Below are positions 1-8,356 of a DNA stretch of 64,000 nt, in pieces; position 1 is the first letter of the stretch; each line of letters begins with the position of its first letter. This stretch comes from JBFXAF01 sp050184585 (GTDB taxonomy: Bacteria > Pseudomonadota > Alphaproteobacteria > Rhizobiales > Rhizobiaceae), in contig JBFXAF010000003.1 of the NCBI GenBank assembly GCA_050184585.1, forward strand, positions 434,001 to 498,000. Reading direction: 5' to 3'. The notes beneath the pieces were generated by a model that saw only the letters and a list, made by a program, of their open reading frames with translations, searched no databases and was not told where the DNA came from. The translations under genes were made by a program, and so were the position numbers.

Positions 1-1035
1 ATCGGGCTCGAGGCGACGAAGCTGCTGTCGAACCTGCTCTTCATGGTCACCGCGTTGACGCTCGCAACCGGCATCCTGATCCGTTTGCGTCGCCCGGTCC
101 CTTGGATCGCGCTGCTTGCGCCTGCCCTCGGCGGGTTCTCCGGTTTCTGTTGGTTCCTGTTTGTCGAGCCGGATCTGACATGGCGCATCTTTTCGGTGAA
201 CTTCGCCTTTGCCGCCATCACCCTGGTCACTGCGGCCGAGATGCGCGCGGCCCCCGGCAAACACCCGGTGGATCGCCTGCTGATGGTCTTCCTGGCTCTT
301 TCCGGGCTCAACTTCCTTGCCCGAACCCTGGCCACCGTGAAGGCCGACGGCGGGTACCAGAACTACGACAATTACTTCCTTTCGCTCTACTGGGTGACCA
401 CGGCCGTTTCGCACGCTCTGTTCTCGGTCGTGATCGCAACCTGCCTCGTCGTGGTGATCGCACTTGAAGTGTTCGATCGACTGACGAACGATTCCCGCAC
501 CGATCCGCTGACCGGTCTCTGCAATCGTCGTGGGTTCGAGGAGCGCGCGGCTATCGCCCTTGCCCGGGCAGCCCGGGACGGCGCTTCCGCTGCGCTCATC
601 GTCGCCGACCTCGACCACTTCAAGACTCTGAACGACAGCCACGGGCATGCCGCGGGCGACAGGGTGATCAGAGCGTTCGGGAGGCTGCTCGCACAGATCG
701 CCGGACGGAATGCAGTGGTGGCGCGTATCGGCGGCGAGGAGTTCTGCGCGATCCTGCCCGGCTGCACGATCGCCCAGGCCCGCATCGTGGCGGAGACCGT
801 TCGCGCCAGCTTCACTGGCATTACGATCGACGGGCTTCCGGAGGGCATTCGCGCGACCGCCAGCTTTGGCGTGGTCGGTCCGGCGGACGGGGTTTCGTTG
901 CAAGACCTCCTCGCCTATGCCGACGAAGCCCTCTATCAGGCGAAGCGTCATGGACGCGACAGCGTTCGTGTCGCCTGGCGCCGGCCGGAGCCCGGCGTCC
1001 CGACACCCTTTGACCTGCCAGGCCACGCCACATGA
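1..1035 (+). CDS. Membrane-anchored diguanylate cyclase (GGDEF), 5' end outside window
   Basis: The reading frame is already open at base 1, so the true start is probably upstream; the first in-window ATG is at 43. The N-terminal half is hydrophobic with several membrane spans. A C-terminal GGDEF domain follows, with an intact GGEEF active-site motif (bases 730-744) and the usual D-P-L-T-G-L-x-N-R-R-G-F entry sequence. It should make cyclic di-GMP from two GTP. The RxxD inhibitory I-site expected five residues before GGEEF is absent, so feedback inhibition by c-di-GMP is unlikely. The next gene is a paralogue with the same architecture, 64 bp downstream, suggesting tandem duplication. The input sensed by the membrane part is unknown. 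Confidence 0.88.
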   Translation: MGLEATKLLSNLLFMVTALTLATGILIRLRRPVPWIALLAPALGGFSGFCWFLFVEPDLTWRIFSVNFAFAAITLVTAAEMRAAPGKHPVDRLLMVFLALSGLNFLARTLATVKADGGYQNYDNYFLSLYWVTTAVSHALFSVVIATCLVVVIALEVFDRLTNDSRTDPLTGLCNRRGFEERAAIALARAARDGASAALIVADLDHFKTLNDSHGHAAGDRVIRAFGRLLAQIAGRNAVVARIGGEEFCAILPGCTIAQARIVAETVRASFTGITIDGLPEGIRATASFGVVGPADGVSLQDLLAYADEALYQAKRHGRDSVRVAWRRPEPGVPTPFDLPGHAT

Positions 1036-1099
1036 GCCGCCTTAACCGATTGTTCGCGAAGGCCTGCTTGCCTGTAGCGATGGAAGGCGGCCGGAACCC

Positions 1100-2284
1100 A
1101 TGAGCGGCGCGGGTTTCATCCTGGCGATCAACTTGCTGATCTCGGGCTTCCTCGCCGCGTCCTTTCTCGCCATCGCCGCGTGGGACCGCATGCGCGTCGC
1201 GGCGCGCTGGCTTGCCTTCGGCTACGCGCTGGGTACCGCATACTATCTGACCGAAGCGTCGATACCTTTCTTCGCCGACGCCGTCCCCGTCGTGATCCTG
1301 GCCTTCTCCGTCTTTCTCGCGGCGACCATCGCTTTCAACGTTGGCGTGGCGCGCAAGTACGGCGTGGCGGTTCCGTGGCGGTTGATGATCGCGGTCTTCG
1401 TTGCATCTGTCGTCATGGTCTCACTGGTTCAGGACTTGCCCCGTCATTCATTCGTTCGCATGATGGCATACCAGGCGCCGTACTTCGTGATGCAGTCAGT
1501 CGCCGCTGCCTTGGTTCTATCTGCGCCGCGGCGACGCGTGATCGACAACCTCTTCGTTGCCCTTCTCTCCGCCAGCGCTCTGCAATTTCTGCTCAAGCCC
1601 CTGATCGCGCATGCGCTTGGAGGATGGGGCGATGATCCTCAAGCCTACCTCCTGAGTGGGTATGCGATGGTTTCGCAGACGATGGGGGCGGTGTCCGCGA
1701 TCGCGATCGCGCTGATGATGCTCGTGCTTCTCGTCCGCGATATGCTGTTCGACGTGACAGAGAGGTCGGAGACCGACACTCTCTCGGGGCTGCTCAACCG
1801 CCGCGGCTTCGAACAACGTGCAGCCGACGCCGCTGCGAGGGCCGCCTCGCAGGGTGGACCGCTTTCCCTCCTCATCGCCGACATAGATCACTTCAAGGCG
1901 GTGAACGACAATTTCGGACACCCGGTCGGCGACAGGGCCATTGCGGCATTTGCCGCGTTCCTCAAGCAATGCTCTTCCGAACATTATGTCGTTGGGCGGA
2001 TCGGCGGGGAGGAGTTTGCCATTCTTCTGCCCGGCGCCAATCTCGTGGCCGCGCGTCTGTTCGCGGAAGGCGCGCGCGCGGCCTGCGCTTCGCTGCGGGT
2101 CGACGGATTGCCCGCCGACTGGCGTCTGTCCGCAAGCTTCGGCGTCGCCGAGCGGCTCGGAGGTGAGACGGTGGCGGACCTCATGCGGCGCGCCGACATC
2201 GCGCTCTACGACGCCAAGAATGCTGGGCGCGACTGCGTTCGCGCCGCCGGAACCGGCGCCAGGTTGGAACGAACGGCGGTCTGA
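1100..2284 (+). CDS. Membrane-anchored diguanylate cyclase (GGDEF), paralogue of the preceding gene
   Basis: 394 residues. Residues 1-215 hold about six hydrophobic segments forming an integral membrane sensor region. Residues 225-385 form a GGDEF domain with GGEEF at 302-306 and an entry motif SGLLNRRGF. As in the preceding gene, no RxxD I-site stands before GGEEF. Predicted activity is synthesis of cyclic di-GMP at the inner membrane. Overall layout and C-terminal sequence closely match the upstream gene. The stop lies 4 bp from the convergent stop of the next, minus-strand gene. The signal detected is not evident. Confidence 0.88.
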   Translation: MSGAGFILAINLLISGFLAASFLAIAAWDRMRVAARWLAFGYALGTAYYLTEASIPFFADAVPVVILAFSVFLAATIAFNVGVARKYGVAVPWRLMIAVFVASVVMVSLVQDLPRHSFVRMMAYQAPYFVMQSVAAALVLSAPRRRVIDNLFVALLSASALQFLLKPLIAHALGGWGDDPQAYLLSGYAMVSQTMGAVSAIAIALMMLVLLVRDMLFDVTERSETDTLSGLLNRRGFEQRAADAAARAASQGGPLSLLIADIDHFKAVNDNFGHPVGDRAIAAFAAFLKQCSSEHYVVGRIGGEEFAILLPGANLVAARLFAEGARAACASLRVDGLPADWRLSASFGVAERLGGETVADLMRRADIALYDAKNAGRDCVRAAGTGARLERTAV

Positions 2285-2288
2285 GGCT

Positions 2289-2630
2289 TCAGCGACAGGC
2301 CGGCTGCGGCACCACGCCATCCGGCAGGCCGTACATGTAGGACCGGCCCTTCAGCAGGACGGCGTCCGGGCACCGGAGCGCGGAAGCGTGGCCGGAATGC
2401 TCGTAGTAGACGACGTCGGGTTCGTCGCCACCGGTGAAGTCGCGCACCTCCTCCGCGAGATGCCCCTGGCCGACGATGATCCGCTTGTAGCCGGCGGCCG
2501 AATAGACCACGAGGTTGCCGAAGCTGTCGGCATATACCTTGTCCCGGTAACGGCTGTCGCCTGCCGTGGCAGGGATGATGGATGCCGCGACAAGCGCGAT
2601 GGCTGCGGCAACGATGGTGCGGAACGTCAT
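2289..2630 (-). CDS. Small secreted protein of unknown function
   Basis: 113 residues starting MTFRTIVAAAIALVAAS, a clear Sec signal peptide with probable cleavage after the A-T-A-G region (about residue 24). The mature part is about 90 residues, rich in Tyr, Gly and Asp, with one Cys near the middle and one near the C-terminus (possible disulphide). I do not recognise a functional domain. A possible CtrA-type site lies about 46-60 bp upstream of the start. Convergent with the diguanylate cyclase gene, so it is its own transcription unit. Confidence 0.7.
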   Translation of the reverse strand: MTFRTIVAAAIALVAASIIPATAGDSRYRDKVYADSFGNLVVYSAAGYKRIIVGQGHLAEEVRDFTGGDEPDVVYYEHSGHASALRCPDAVLLKGRSYMYGLPDGVVPQPACR

Positions 2631-2675
2631 GGCGCGGCTCTCCGGTGAGGCGAGACGGCCTCCTCACCAGTCACA

Positions 2676-2690
2676 TTAACGTTTCGTTTA
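2676..2690 (-). promoter_or_regulatory. Possible CtrA-like site upstream of the small secreted protein
   Basis: TTAA-N7-TTTA, one mismatch from the alphaproteobacterial CtrA consensus TTAA-N7-TTAA, placed 46-60 bp upstream of the ATG at 2630. Such a short degenerate motif can occur by chance, so this is only a candidate. Confidence 0.25.
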
Positions 2691-2802
2691 CGTTTGTCAC
2701 CGCTGCACGGTTCGGCGCCGCGCCGGCTTCGAGGCCAATGGTTAACGCAGGAAACCGTGGCTGACTCAGGCCGGCTGGGACCTCAACCTTGCATGCCGCC
2801 TT

Positions 2803-3837
2803 TCACGCGGCTTTCTTCTTGGGCTGGATCAGTCCGCGCGCCACCAGCAGCTCGGCGATCTGCACCGCATTGAGCGCCGCGCCCTTGCGCAGATTGTCCG
2901 AGACGATCCACATCGACAGTCCGTTCTCGACCGTCCCGTCCTCCCGAATTCGCGAGATGTATGTCGCGTCCTCGCCAGCGCTCTCGTATGGCGTGACGTA
3001 GCCGCCATCCTCGCGCTTGTCGATTACCTGGCAGCCCGGAGCTTCGCGCAGGATTTCGCGCGCCTCGTCCGCCGTGATCGGCTTCTCGAACTCGATATTG
3101 ACCGCCTCGGAATGGCCTATGAACACCGGGACCCGCACACAGGTCGCCGTCAGCTTGATCTTGGGGTCGAGCATCTTCTTGGTTTCTGCCACCATCTTCC
3201 ACTCTTCCTTGGTGAAGCCGTCCTCCATGAAGACGTCGATGTGTGGAATGACGTTGAAGGCGATGCGCTTGGTGAACTTCTTCACCTCCAGCCCATCGGA
3301 AACGAAGACGGCGCGTGTCTGCGTGAACAGCTCGTCCATGCCTTCCTTGCCCGCGCCGGATACCGACTGGTACGTCGCCACGACCACCCTCTTGATGGTC
3401 GCCGCGTCGTGCAACGGCTTCAGCGCGACGACGAGCTGCGCGGTCGAGCAGTTGGGGTTGGCGATGATGTTGCGCTTGGTGAACTGCGTGATCGCATCGG
3501 GGTTCACTTCCGGCACGATCAGCGGCACGTCGGCGTCGTAGCGCCATGCCGAGGAGTTGTCGATCACGACGCAACCCTGCCGGCCGATCTTCGGCGACCA
3601 CTCCTTCGACACCGACCCGCCTGCCGACATGATGCAGATGTCGGTGTCGGAGAAATCGTGCGTGTCGAGTGCGCGGACCTTGAGTGTCCGGTCGCCAAAG
3701 GACACGTCGGTGCCGACCGAGCGACGCGAGGCAAGCGGGATCACCTCGTCGGCCGGGAAACCCCGTTCCTCGAGGATGTTGAGCATCTCGCGGCCCACAT
3801 TGCCCGTGGCGCCGACGATCGCAATCTTGAAACCCAT
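2803..3837 (-). CDS. asd: Aspartate-semialdehyde dehydrogenase
   Basis: 344 residues, normal length. Catalyses NADPH-dependent reduction of aspartyl-4-phosphate to aspartate semialdehyde, the branch step toward lysine/diaminopimelate, threonine and methionine. The N-terminal nucleotide-binding motif GATGNVG is at 9-15. The catalytic cysteine lies in the motif NPNCST (Cys130), and the conserved basic/acid-base region RVPVFIGHSE includes His242. The start ATG at 3837 is preceded by a GGAG-type ribosome-binding site (agctcc on the plus strand). It stands alone on this strand, with a repeat-like element just upstream. Confidence 0.96.
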   Translation of the reverse strand: MGFKIAIVGATGNVGREMLNILEERGFPADEVIPLASRRSVGTDVSFGDRTLKVRALDTHDFSDTDICIMSAGGSVSKEWSPKIGRQGCVVIDNSSAWRYDADVPLIVPEVNPDAITQFTKRNIIANPNCSTAQLVVALKPLHDAATIKRVVVATYQSVSGAGKEGMDELFTQTRAVFVSDGLEVKKFTKRIAFNVIPHIDVFMEDGFTKEEWKMVAETKKMLDPKIKLTATCVRVPVFIGHSEAVNIEFEKPITADEAREILREAPGCQVIDKREDGGYVTPYESAGEDATYISRIREDGTVENGLSMWIVSDNLRKGAALNAVQIAELLVARGLIQPKKKAA

Positions 3838-3850
3838 GGAAAGCTCCTGT

Positions 3851-3924
3851 CCCTCTCCGCTCCGTTATGGAGAAGACCCGCCGGCCTCGCGGGTCCCGCC
3901 TCCCCGGCCGTGCCAGGGAGAGGG
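3851..3924. repeat. Imperfect palindromic intergenic element (RIME-like)
   Basis: The outer arms CCCTCTCC (3851-3858) and GGAGAGGG (3917-3924) are exact inverted repeats. They enclose a second hairpin, GACCCG (3875-3880) with CGGGTC (3890-3895). Nested GC-rich palindromes with CCCTCTCC/GGAGAGGG ends resemble the small dispersed intergenic repeats of rhizobia. Only one copy is seen in this window, so the family assignment is tentative. Confidence 0.4.
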
Positions 3925-3941
3925 TGGCGGGCCAAGGGAAG

Positions 3942-4058
3942 TCAGACCGTTTTGCCGGTCGTTTTGGCCGTCTTGGAGAGGAGGCGCGCACGACCGCGAC
4001 CGGCGGCGAAGCCGGGCAGGTCGAGGGCGAAGAAGGCCATCAAGAGGCCGCGCATCAT
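3942..4058 (-). CDS. Possible 38-residue small protein
   Basis: A short reading frame with ATG at 4058 and a well placed GGAG ribosome-binding sequence (CTCC at 4064-4067 on the plus strand, 5 nt before the ATG). It begins MMRGLLMAFFALDLPGFAAG, a hydrophobic segment, and ends in a Lys/Thr-rich basic tail. It lies upstream of asd on the same strand, separated by the palindromic repeat. No family is recognised. It could be a chance frame in GC-rich intergenic DNA. The rest of the 3838-4190 gap contains only the repeat and the promoter region for the next gene. Confidence 0.3.
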   Translation of the reverse strand: MMRGLLMAFFALDLPGFAAGRGRARLLSKTAKTTGKTV

Positions 4059-4190
4059 GAGAACTCCGTTCCGGGCGCGGTATTTACGCGGAAAGCGTCA
4101 AGAGTCAACGCATGGCGATCAGCCGCTCGTGATTTGACCCTGCACCCCCGAACCCTACCCTCAGTGCCGGGGGTCGCAAGGGAGGTCGCC

Positions 4191-4586
4191 ATGCCCGTCG
4201 CCGCAATCGTCCGCATGTTAGCCTGTTCGGGTGTGGCCGCGGGCCTGCTTGCCGCCGCATCTGTCGCATCGCTCGCCCATCACGGCTGGTCATGGACCGA
4301 GGATGGCTTCTTCGAGCTCGAAGGCGTCATCAGCGACATCTACATCGGCAATCCGCATGCGACGCTCGCCGTCGACGTCGAGGGCGAAGCCTGGCGCGTC
4401 GAACTGGCCCCGCCCAACGCGACCATCCGCTCCGGTTTCGACGAGAACGCCGCGAAACCGGGCGACGAGGTGACGGCGATCGGCAACCGGTCGCAGGACG
4501 ACGCCGAACGGCGCATGAAGGCCGTCCGGCTGATCGTCAACGGCAAGACCTACGACATCTATCCGAATCGCGTGCCGCCCGCTTGA
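4191..4586 (+). CDS. DUF6152 family secreted protein
   Basis: 131 residues. The start ATG at 4191 follows a GGAGG ribosome-binding site by 5 nt. A Sec signal peptide (about residues 1-28) is followed by the hallmark A-H-H-G-W motif, which places HHGW at or near the mature N-terminus. The remainder is a small beta-rich domain of alternating hydrophobic stretches (an OB-like look). DUF6152 proteins have no established biochemical function; the exposed His-His suggests metal binding, which is inference. The next gene follows after 4 bp and encodes a DUF6644-type membrane protein, so the two are likely co-expressed. Confidence 0.75.
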   Translation: MPVAAIVRMLACSGVAAGLLAAASVASLAHHGWSWTEDGFFELEGVISDIYIGNPHATLAVDVEGEAWRVELAPPNATIRSGFDENAAKPGDEVTAIGNRSQDDAERRMKAVRLIVNGKTYDIYPNRVPPA

Positions 4587-4590
4587 CGCC

Positions 4591-5055
4591 GTGGACGGCA
4601 TTCTCCTCTCGATCGAGCAGCTCGCGCCTGTCCGCGCGCTGAAGCTGTCCTTCTACGCCTATCCGATCATCAATGCCGCTCACATCCTCGCAGTGGGCGC
4701 GCTCTTGACCTGCGTGACGCTGCTCGACCTCAGGATACTCGGAGCGCTGCGAGCCCAGCAGGCCGGGCCGTTCGGCATGCTGATGCGCCGAATCGCCCTC
4801 TCGGCCTTCGCCGGCGCCGCCGCCACGGGGATTGCCCTCTTCTCCGTTCGCGCCAGCGACTACGCCGCGATGCCCCTCTTCCTGCTCAAGCTTTCGTTGA
4901 TCGCGCTGGCCATCGGGAATTTTCTCGTCTTCGCGCGCCTCGCGGGTCTGGACCCCGGTCGGCCACTCGGCCCGGTCGCGAAGCTGCTCGCGGCCCTGTC
5001 CATCGGATTGTGGCTCGCCATCCTCGTCTGCGGCCGTTTTCTCGGTTTCGTCTGA
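4591..5055 (+). CDS. DUF6644 family integral membrane protein
   Basis: 154 residues starting with GTG, 4 bp after the DUF6152 stop. It has about four transmembrane helices, the first containing YPIINAAHILAVGALL with one conserved-looking His. The topology resembles CopD/cytochrome b561-like four-helix membrane proteins. The function is unknown. The tight coupling to a secreted HHGW protein suggests a two-part periplasm/membrane module, possibly for a metal or redox cofactor (inference). Confidence 0.68.
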   Translation: MDGILLSIEQLAPVRALKLSFYAYPIINAAHILAVGALLTCVTLLDLRILGALRAQQAGPFGMLMRRIALSAFAGAAATGIALFSVRASDYAAMPLFLLKLSLIALAIGNFLVFARLAGLDPGRPLGPVAKLLAALSIGLWLAILVCGRFLGFV

Positions 5056-5125
5056 CCCCGCGCAACGCATGCTTGCACCCGCCGCGGGCTTGCGATTCTC
5101 TGTGAACAGGGATTCGGGGGCTACG

Positions 5126-5839
5126 ATGCGCGGAGAAGTGCTTCATTACGACGATGATCTGGGCGTCGGCTTCATCACCGGCACGGACGGCCAGCGCTAC
5201 GGCTTCGAACGCGGCGACATGCGACGCCTGATTCCGGTCACCAAGGGCACGCGCGTCGAGTTCCGGGAAGATAACGGCAGGGCGCGCGACATCTTCGTCG
5301 TCAACGACAGGATGGGGAACGTGCCCGCCGCCACATCCGTGCCTCAGGTGGGCACTGGCGCGCCGGTGGCGCCTGTGGCCGCGCCACCTCAGCATTTCGG
5401 CCGCTACGCGGTCTCGGGGGAGACCGAGAGCACGGGCCTGTTCTCTTACTTCGTGCGGGCTTTCACGACGAACTACGCAAATTTTCGGGGACGCGCCCGC
5501 CGGAAGGAATACTGGGGCTTCTTCCTGTTCTGGTGGATCGCGGTGTTTGTTCTGTCATTCGCCGGCATGACGCTCGACTTCGCCGTCGGCAATCTCGGCG
5601 GCTACGACGACAACCCGATCATCACCATCGGCGTAATCGTTCTGCTCATCGTCGCGAGCTTCCTGCCGGGACTGGCCATGTCGGTGCGCCGGCAGCACGA
5701 CATCGGCCTGTCGGGATGGTTCTATCTGCTGATCCTGGTGCCTTACGTCGGCGGCCTGATCATCTTCGTGTTCTCGCTGATCCCGTCGCAGAAACACGAC
5801 AACAAATGGGGGCCGGTGCCCCTGGGCGTCAGGATCTGA
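5126..5839 (+). CDS. DUF805 membrane protein with N-terminal cold-shock-like domain
   Basis: 237 residues from the ATG at 5126, chosen because the upstream in-frame extension is low-complexity and a GGGG stretch precedes this ATG. Residues 1-60 (MRGEVLHYDDDLGVGFITG start) look like a small beta-barrel of the cold-shock/S1 type. Then comes a Pro/Ala-rich linker of about 35 residues. The rest is a DUF805 domain with four hydrophobic helices and the typical N-F-x-G-R-A-R-R-K-E-Y-W and R-R-x-H-D-I-G-x-S-G-W motifs. The function of DUF805 is not established. The fusion of a soluble barrel to DUF805 is the feature of note. Confidence 0.75.
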   Translation: MRGEVLHYDDDLGVGFITGTDGQRYGFERGDMRRLIPVTKGTRVEFREDNGRARDIFVVNDRMGNVPAATSVPQVGTGAPVAPVAAPPQHFGRYAVSGETESTGLFSYFVRAFTTNYANFRGRARRKEYWGFFLFWWIAVFVLSFAGMTLDFAVGNLGGYDDNPIITIGVIVLLIVASFLPGLAMSVRRQHDIGLSGWFYLLILVPYVGGLIIFVFSLIPSQKHDNKWGPVPLGVRI

Positions 5840-5872
5840 ATCGCGGCGGCCACGGCCGCTCGCATTCCCGGA

Positions 5873-6985
5873 TCAGGTCGCGAGCATCCGATATCTTTCG
5901 ACGACAGCGTCGCCCATCGCGACGGTGCCGACTTCGGTCATTCCGTCGGACATGATGTCCTTGGTCCTCAGACCGTCGTCGAGCACGCCAGATATCGCCG
6001 CCTCCAGACGGTCAGCCTCCGCCACCATGCCGAACGAGTAGCGCAGGCACATGGCAAAGGAAGCGATCATGGCGATCGGATTGGCGATGCCCCGGCCGGC
6101 GATGTCCGGCGCGGACCCGTGCACGGGCTCATAGAGCGCCTTGCGGCTTCCCGTCTTCGCATCGGGCGCGCCGAGCGACGCCGACGGCAGCATGCCGATC
6201 GATCCGGTCAGCATGGCCGCGATGTCGGAGAGCATGTCGCCGAAGAGATTATCGGTGACGATGACGTCGAACTGCTTGGGCCAGCGCACGAGCTGCATGC
6301 CGCCGGCGTCGGCCAGCATGTGGCTGAGCTCGACGTCGGCGTATTTTTCCTTGTGCGTCTTCGTAACGACCTGCTTCCACAGCACGCCGGACTTCATGAC
6401 GTTGTTCTTCTCCATGGAGCAGACCTTCTTCTTGCGCGTACGCGCAAGCTCGAAGGCGACGCCCGAGATCCGCTCGATCTCGAACGTGTCGTAGACCTGC
6501 GTGTCGACCGCGCGCTGCTGCCCGTTGCCGAGGTCGGTGATCTGCTTGGGCTCGCCAAAGTAAACGCCGCCGGTCAGCTCCCGGATGATCAGGATGTCGA
6601 GACCCTCGACCACCTCGGGTTTCAGCGAAGACGACGAGGCGAGCGCCTGGTAGCAGATCGCCGGGCGCAGGTTGGCGAAGAGCTGCATGTCCTTGCGCAG
6701 GCGAAGCAGTCCCGCCTCGGGCCTCACATCGTAAGGAACGCCGTCCCACTTCGGCCCGCCGACCGCGCCGAACAGCACCGCGTCGGCTGCCATCGCTCTG
6801 GCCATGTCATCTTCAGAAATCGCCTTGCCGTGCGTGTCGTAGGCCGAACCGCCGACCAGTCCTTCTTCAATCTCGAAATCCGCGCGGAACTCCTTGTTCA
6901 TCACCGCGATCAGTTTCCTGACCTCGGCCATCGCCTCGCGGCCGATGCCGTCTCCGGGAAGGAGGAGGAGCTTGCGCGATGCCAT
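5873..6985 (-). CDS. leuB: 3-isopropylmalate dehydrogenase
   Basis: 370 residues, full length. Third enzyme of leucine synthesis: oxidises and decarboxylates 3-isopropylmalate to 2-oxoisocaproate with NAD. Starts MASRKLLLLPGDGIGREAMA, the classic PGDGIG motif of the isocitrate/isopropylmalate dehydrogenase family. The metal/substrate signature DNLFGDMLSDIAAML is in the C-terminal half and GSAPDIAGRGIANP follows. It is on the same strand as leuD, which is about 2 kb upstream. Three non-leucine genes separate the two. Confidence 0.97.
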   Translation of the reverse strand: MASRKLLLLPGDGIGREAMAEVRKLIAVMNKEFRADFEIEEGLVGGSAYDTHGKAISEDDMARAMAADAVLFGAVGGPKWDGVPYDVRPEAGLLRLRKDMQLFANLRPAICYQALASSSSLKPEVVEGLDILIIRELTGGVYFGEPKQITDLGNGQQRAVDTQVYDTFEIERISGVAFELARTRKKKVCSMEKNNVMKSGVLWKQVVTKTHKEKYADVELSHMLADAGGMQLVRWPKQFDVIVTDNLFGDMLSDIAAMLTGSIGMLPSASLGAPDAKTGSRKALYEPVHGSAPDIAGRGIANPIAMIASFAMCLRYSFGMVAEADRLEAAISGVLDDGLRTKDIMSDGMTEVGTVAMGDAVVERYRMLAT

Positions 6986-7048
6986 GGAAATCCCCGATCA
7001 GCTTGAAACCGGGCTGTGCTACAGGCCATGCGGCGAGCGCGCAAGGCG

Positions 7049-8356
7049 TCAGGCGGCGACCATCGCCTCGGTCTCGCGCCTCAGCGCCAACGTCGGGCCT
7101 TCCGGCAGCGGTTCGACGTCCGCCAGCGTCAGCACCTGGTCCACGCCCACAGGCCGCACCAGCCGAACGCCGTGAGCGAGACCGATCGGCAACGCGGCCT
7201 GCCGTACCGATTCCCTGGCCGGCATCAGTCTGCCCCAGACTGTATAGCCGCCTTCGCCATCGAGGCGGTCTCCCGGCATGAGGTCGCGCTTTGCCACAGC
7301 GACCGCATCGCCCCGGAAAGCCCGCGCCGAGCCGGTCGCCTCGCGGCGCAGCGCCGCCGAGAGGACCGAGATGCCGAGTTCCAGCCCGATCAGGTGGAAA
7401 GGCTTGTACATGGCCGCATAACGCCCGGTTGAATCCACTGGCAGGCCGTACTGCCTGAAGCAGGCGGCCGCATAGTCGTTCGGCGCTTCCAGCACGACGT
7501 AGACGCCCCAGCGCAGATCGCGGAACACCGGCCTCCCGTCGCGCTCGAGCGACGAGATGACCTCGACCATTCCCGTCCCTTCGAGCGCACCGCCGATGGA
7601 ACTGGGCCTCAGCACATGCGCCAGGTCGTCGACCCCGCAGGGTGGAAAGGAGAGCCCGGCCGAAGGCACGGCGAGGTCGCAGCCATTGGCGATCGCCGCC
7701 ATCTCGATCGCCGACTTGGTGCCGTCGAGGAAGGAGTTGAACATCTGGCTGTTCATGCCGGCGGCGATCGCCGCCTCCGGCGTCAGCCCGTAGTGCGACC
7801 ATACGTCGTCCGGCGTCACGTGATGGTATGCCGGCAGGTACTTGGTGCCCTTGCCGGCCGCCTGCACGCGAAAGCCTGCCGCACGCGCCCAGTCGACCAT
7901 TTCCGCCACCAGCGCGGGCTGGTCGCCATACGCCATCGAATAGACCACCCCGGCGTTGCGCGCTCGTGCGGCCAGCGCCGGCCCGGCGAGAACGTCCGCT
8001 TCGACATTGACCATCACGATGTGTTTGCCGGCCTCGATGGCCGCGAGCGCATGAGCCACGCCGGCGGCGGGCGAGCCGGTCGCGTCGATCACCACCTCGA
8101 CGTCGTCCGACCGGCACAGGTCGCGACCATCCGCGACGAACCGGGTCGCGGCGATGCGCTCGTCGCTCCAGCCGACCGAACGGCACGCACTGCGCGCCCG
8201 GTCGGGCGAAAGGTCGGCGATGACGGTCACGTCGAGGCCCGCGGTGGTCGGCACCTGCGACAGGAACATCGAACCGAATTTTCCCGCGCCGACCAGCCCG
8301 GCCTTGACCGGTCGCCCCGCGGCGGCGCGAGCGCTCAGGAGGGCATGGAGATTCAT
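7049..8356 (-). CDS. NAD(P)-dependent oxidoreductase with C-terminal SAF domain (homoserine-dehydrogenase-like)
   Basis: 435 residues from the ATG at 8356, which overlaps the stop of the upstream RidA gene by 4 bp (ATGA). The Rossmann motif GLVGAGKFGS is at 20-28 and a catalytic-domain region follows (GKGTKYLPAYH, about residue 185). The C-terminal 90 residues resemble a SAF domain, as in sialic-acid synthase/FlgA-type proteins, so database entries may call it FlgA. The substrate is unknown. Translational coupling to a RidA enamine/imine deaminase suggests chemistry that generates reactive enamines or a sugar/amino-acid catabolic step (inference). Confidence 0.78.
   Translation of the reverse strand: MNLHALLSARAAAGRPVKAGLVGAGKFGSMFLSQVPTTAGLDVTVIADLSPDRARSACRSVGWSDERIAATRFVADGRDLCRSDDVEVVIDATGSPAAGVAHALAAIEAGKHIVMVNVEADVLAGPALAARARNAGVVYSMAYGDQPALVAEMVDWARAAGFRVQAAGKGTKYLPAYHHVTPDDVWSHYGLTPEAAIAAGMNSQMFNSFLDGTKSAIEMAAIANGCDLAVPSAGLSFPPCGVDDLAHVLRPSSIGGALEGTGMVEVISSLERDGRPVFRDLRWGVYVVLEAPNDYAAACFRQYGLPVDSTGRYAAMYKPFHLIGLELGISVLSAALRREATGSARAFRGDAVAVAKRDLMPGDRLDGEGGYTVWGRLMPARESVRQAALPIGLAHGVRLVRPVGVDQVLTLADVEPLPEGPTLALRRETEAMVAA

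Noticed and set aside
7816..7823. TCACGTGA palindrome inside the SAF oxidoreductase gene
   Set aside because: Shares the central eight bases with parS but the flanks do not match GTTTCACGTGAAAC, and it lies over 20 kb from the other sites.
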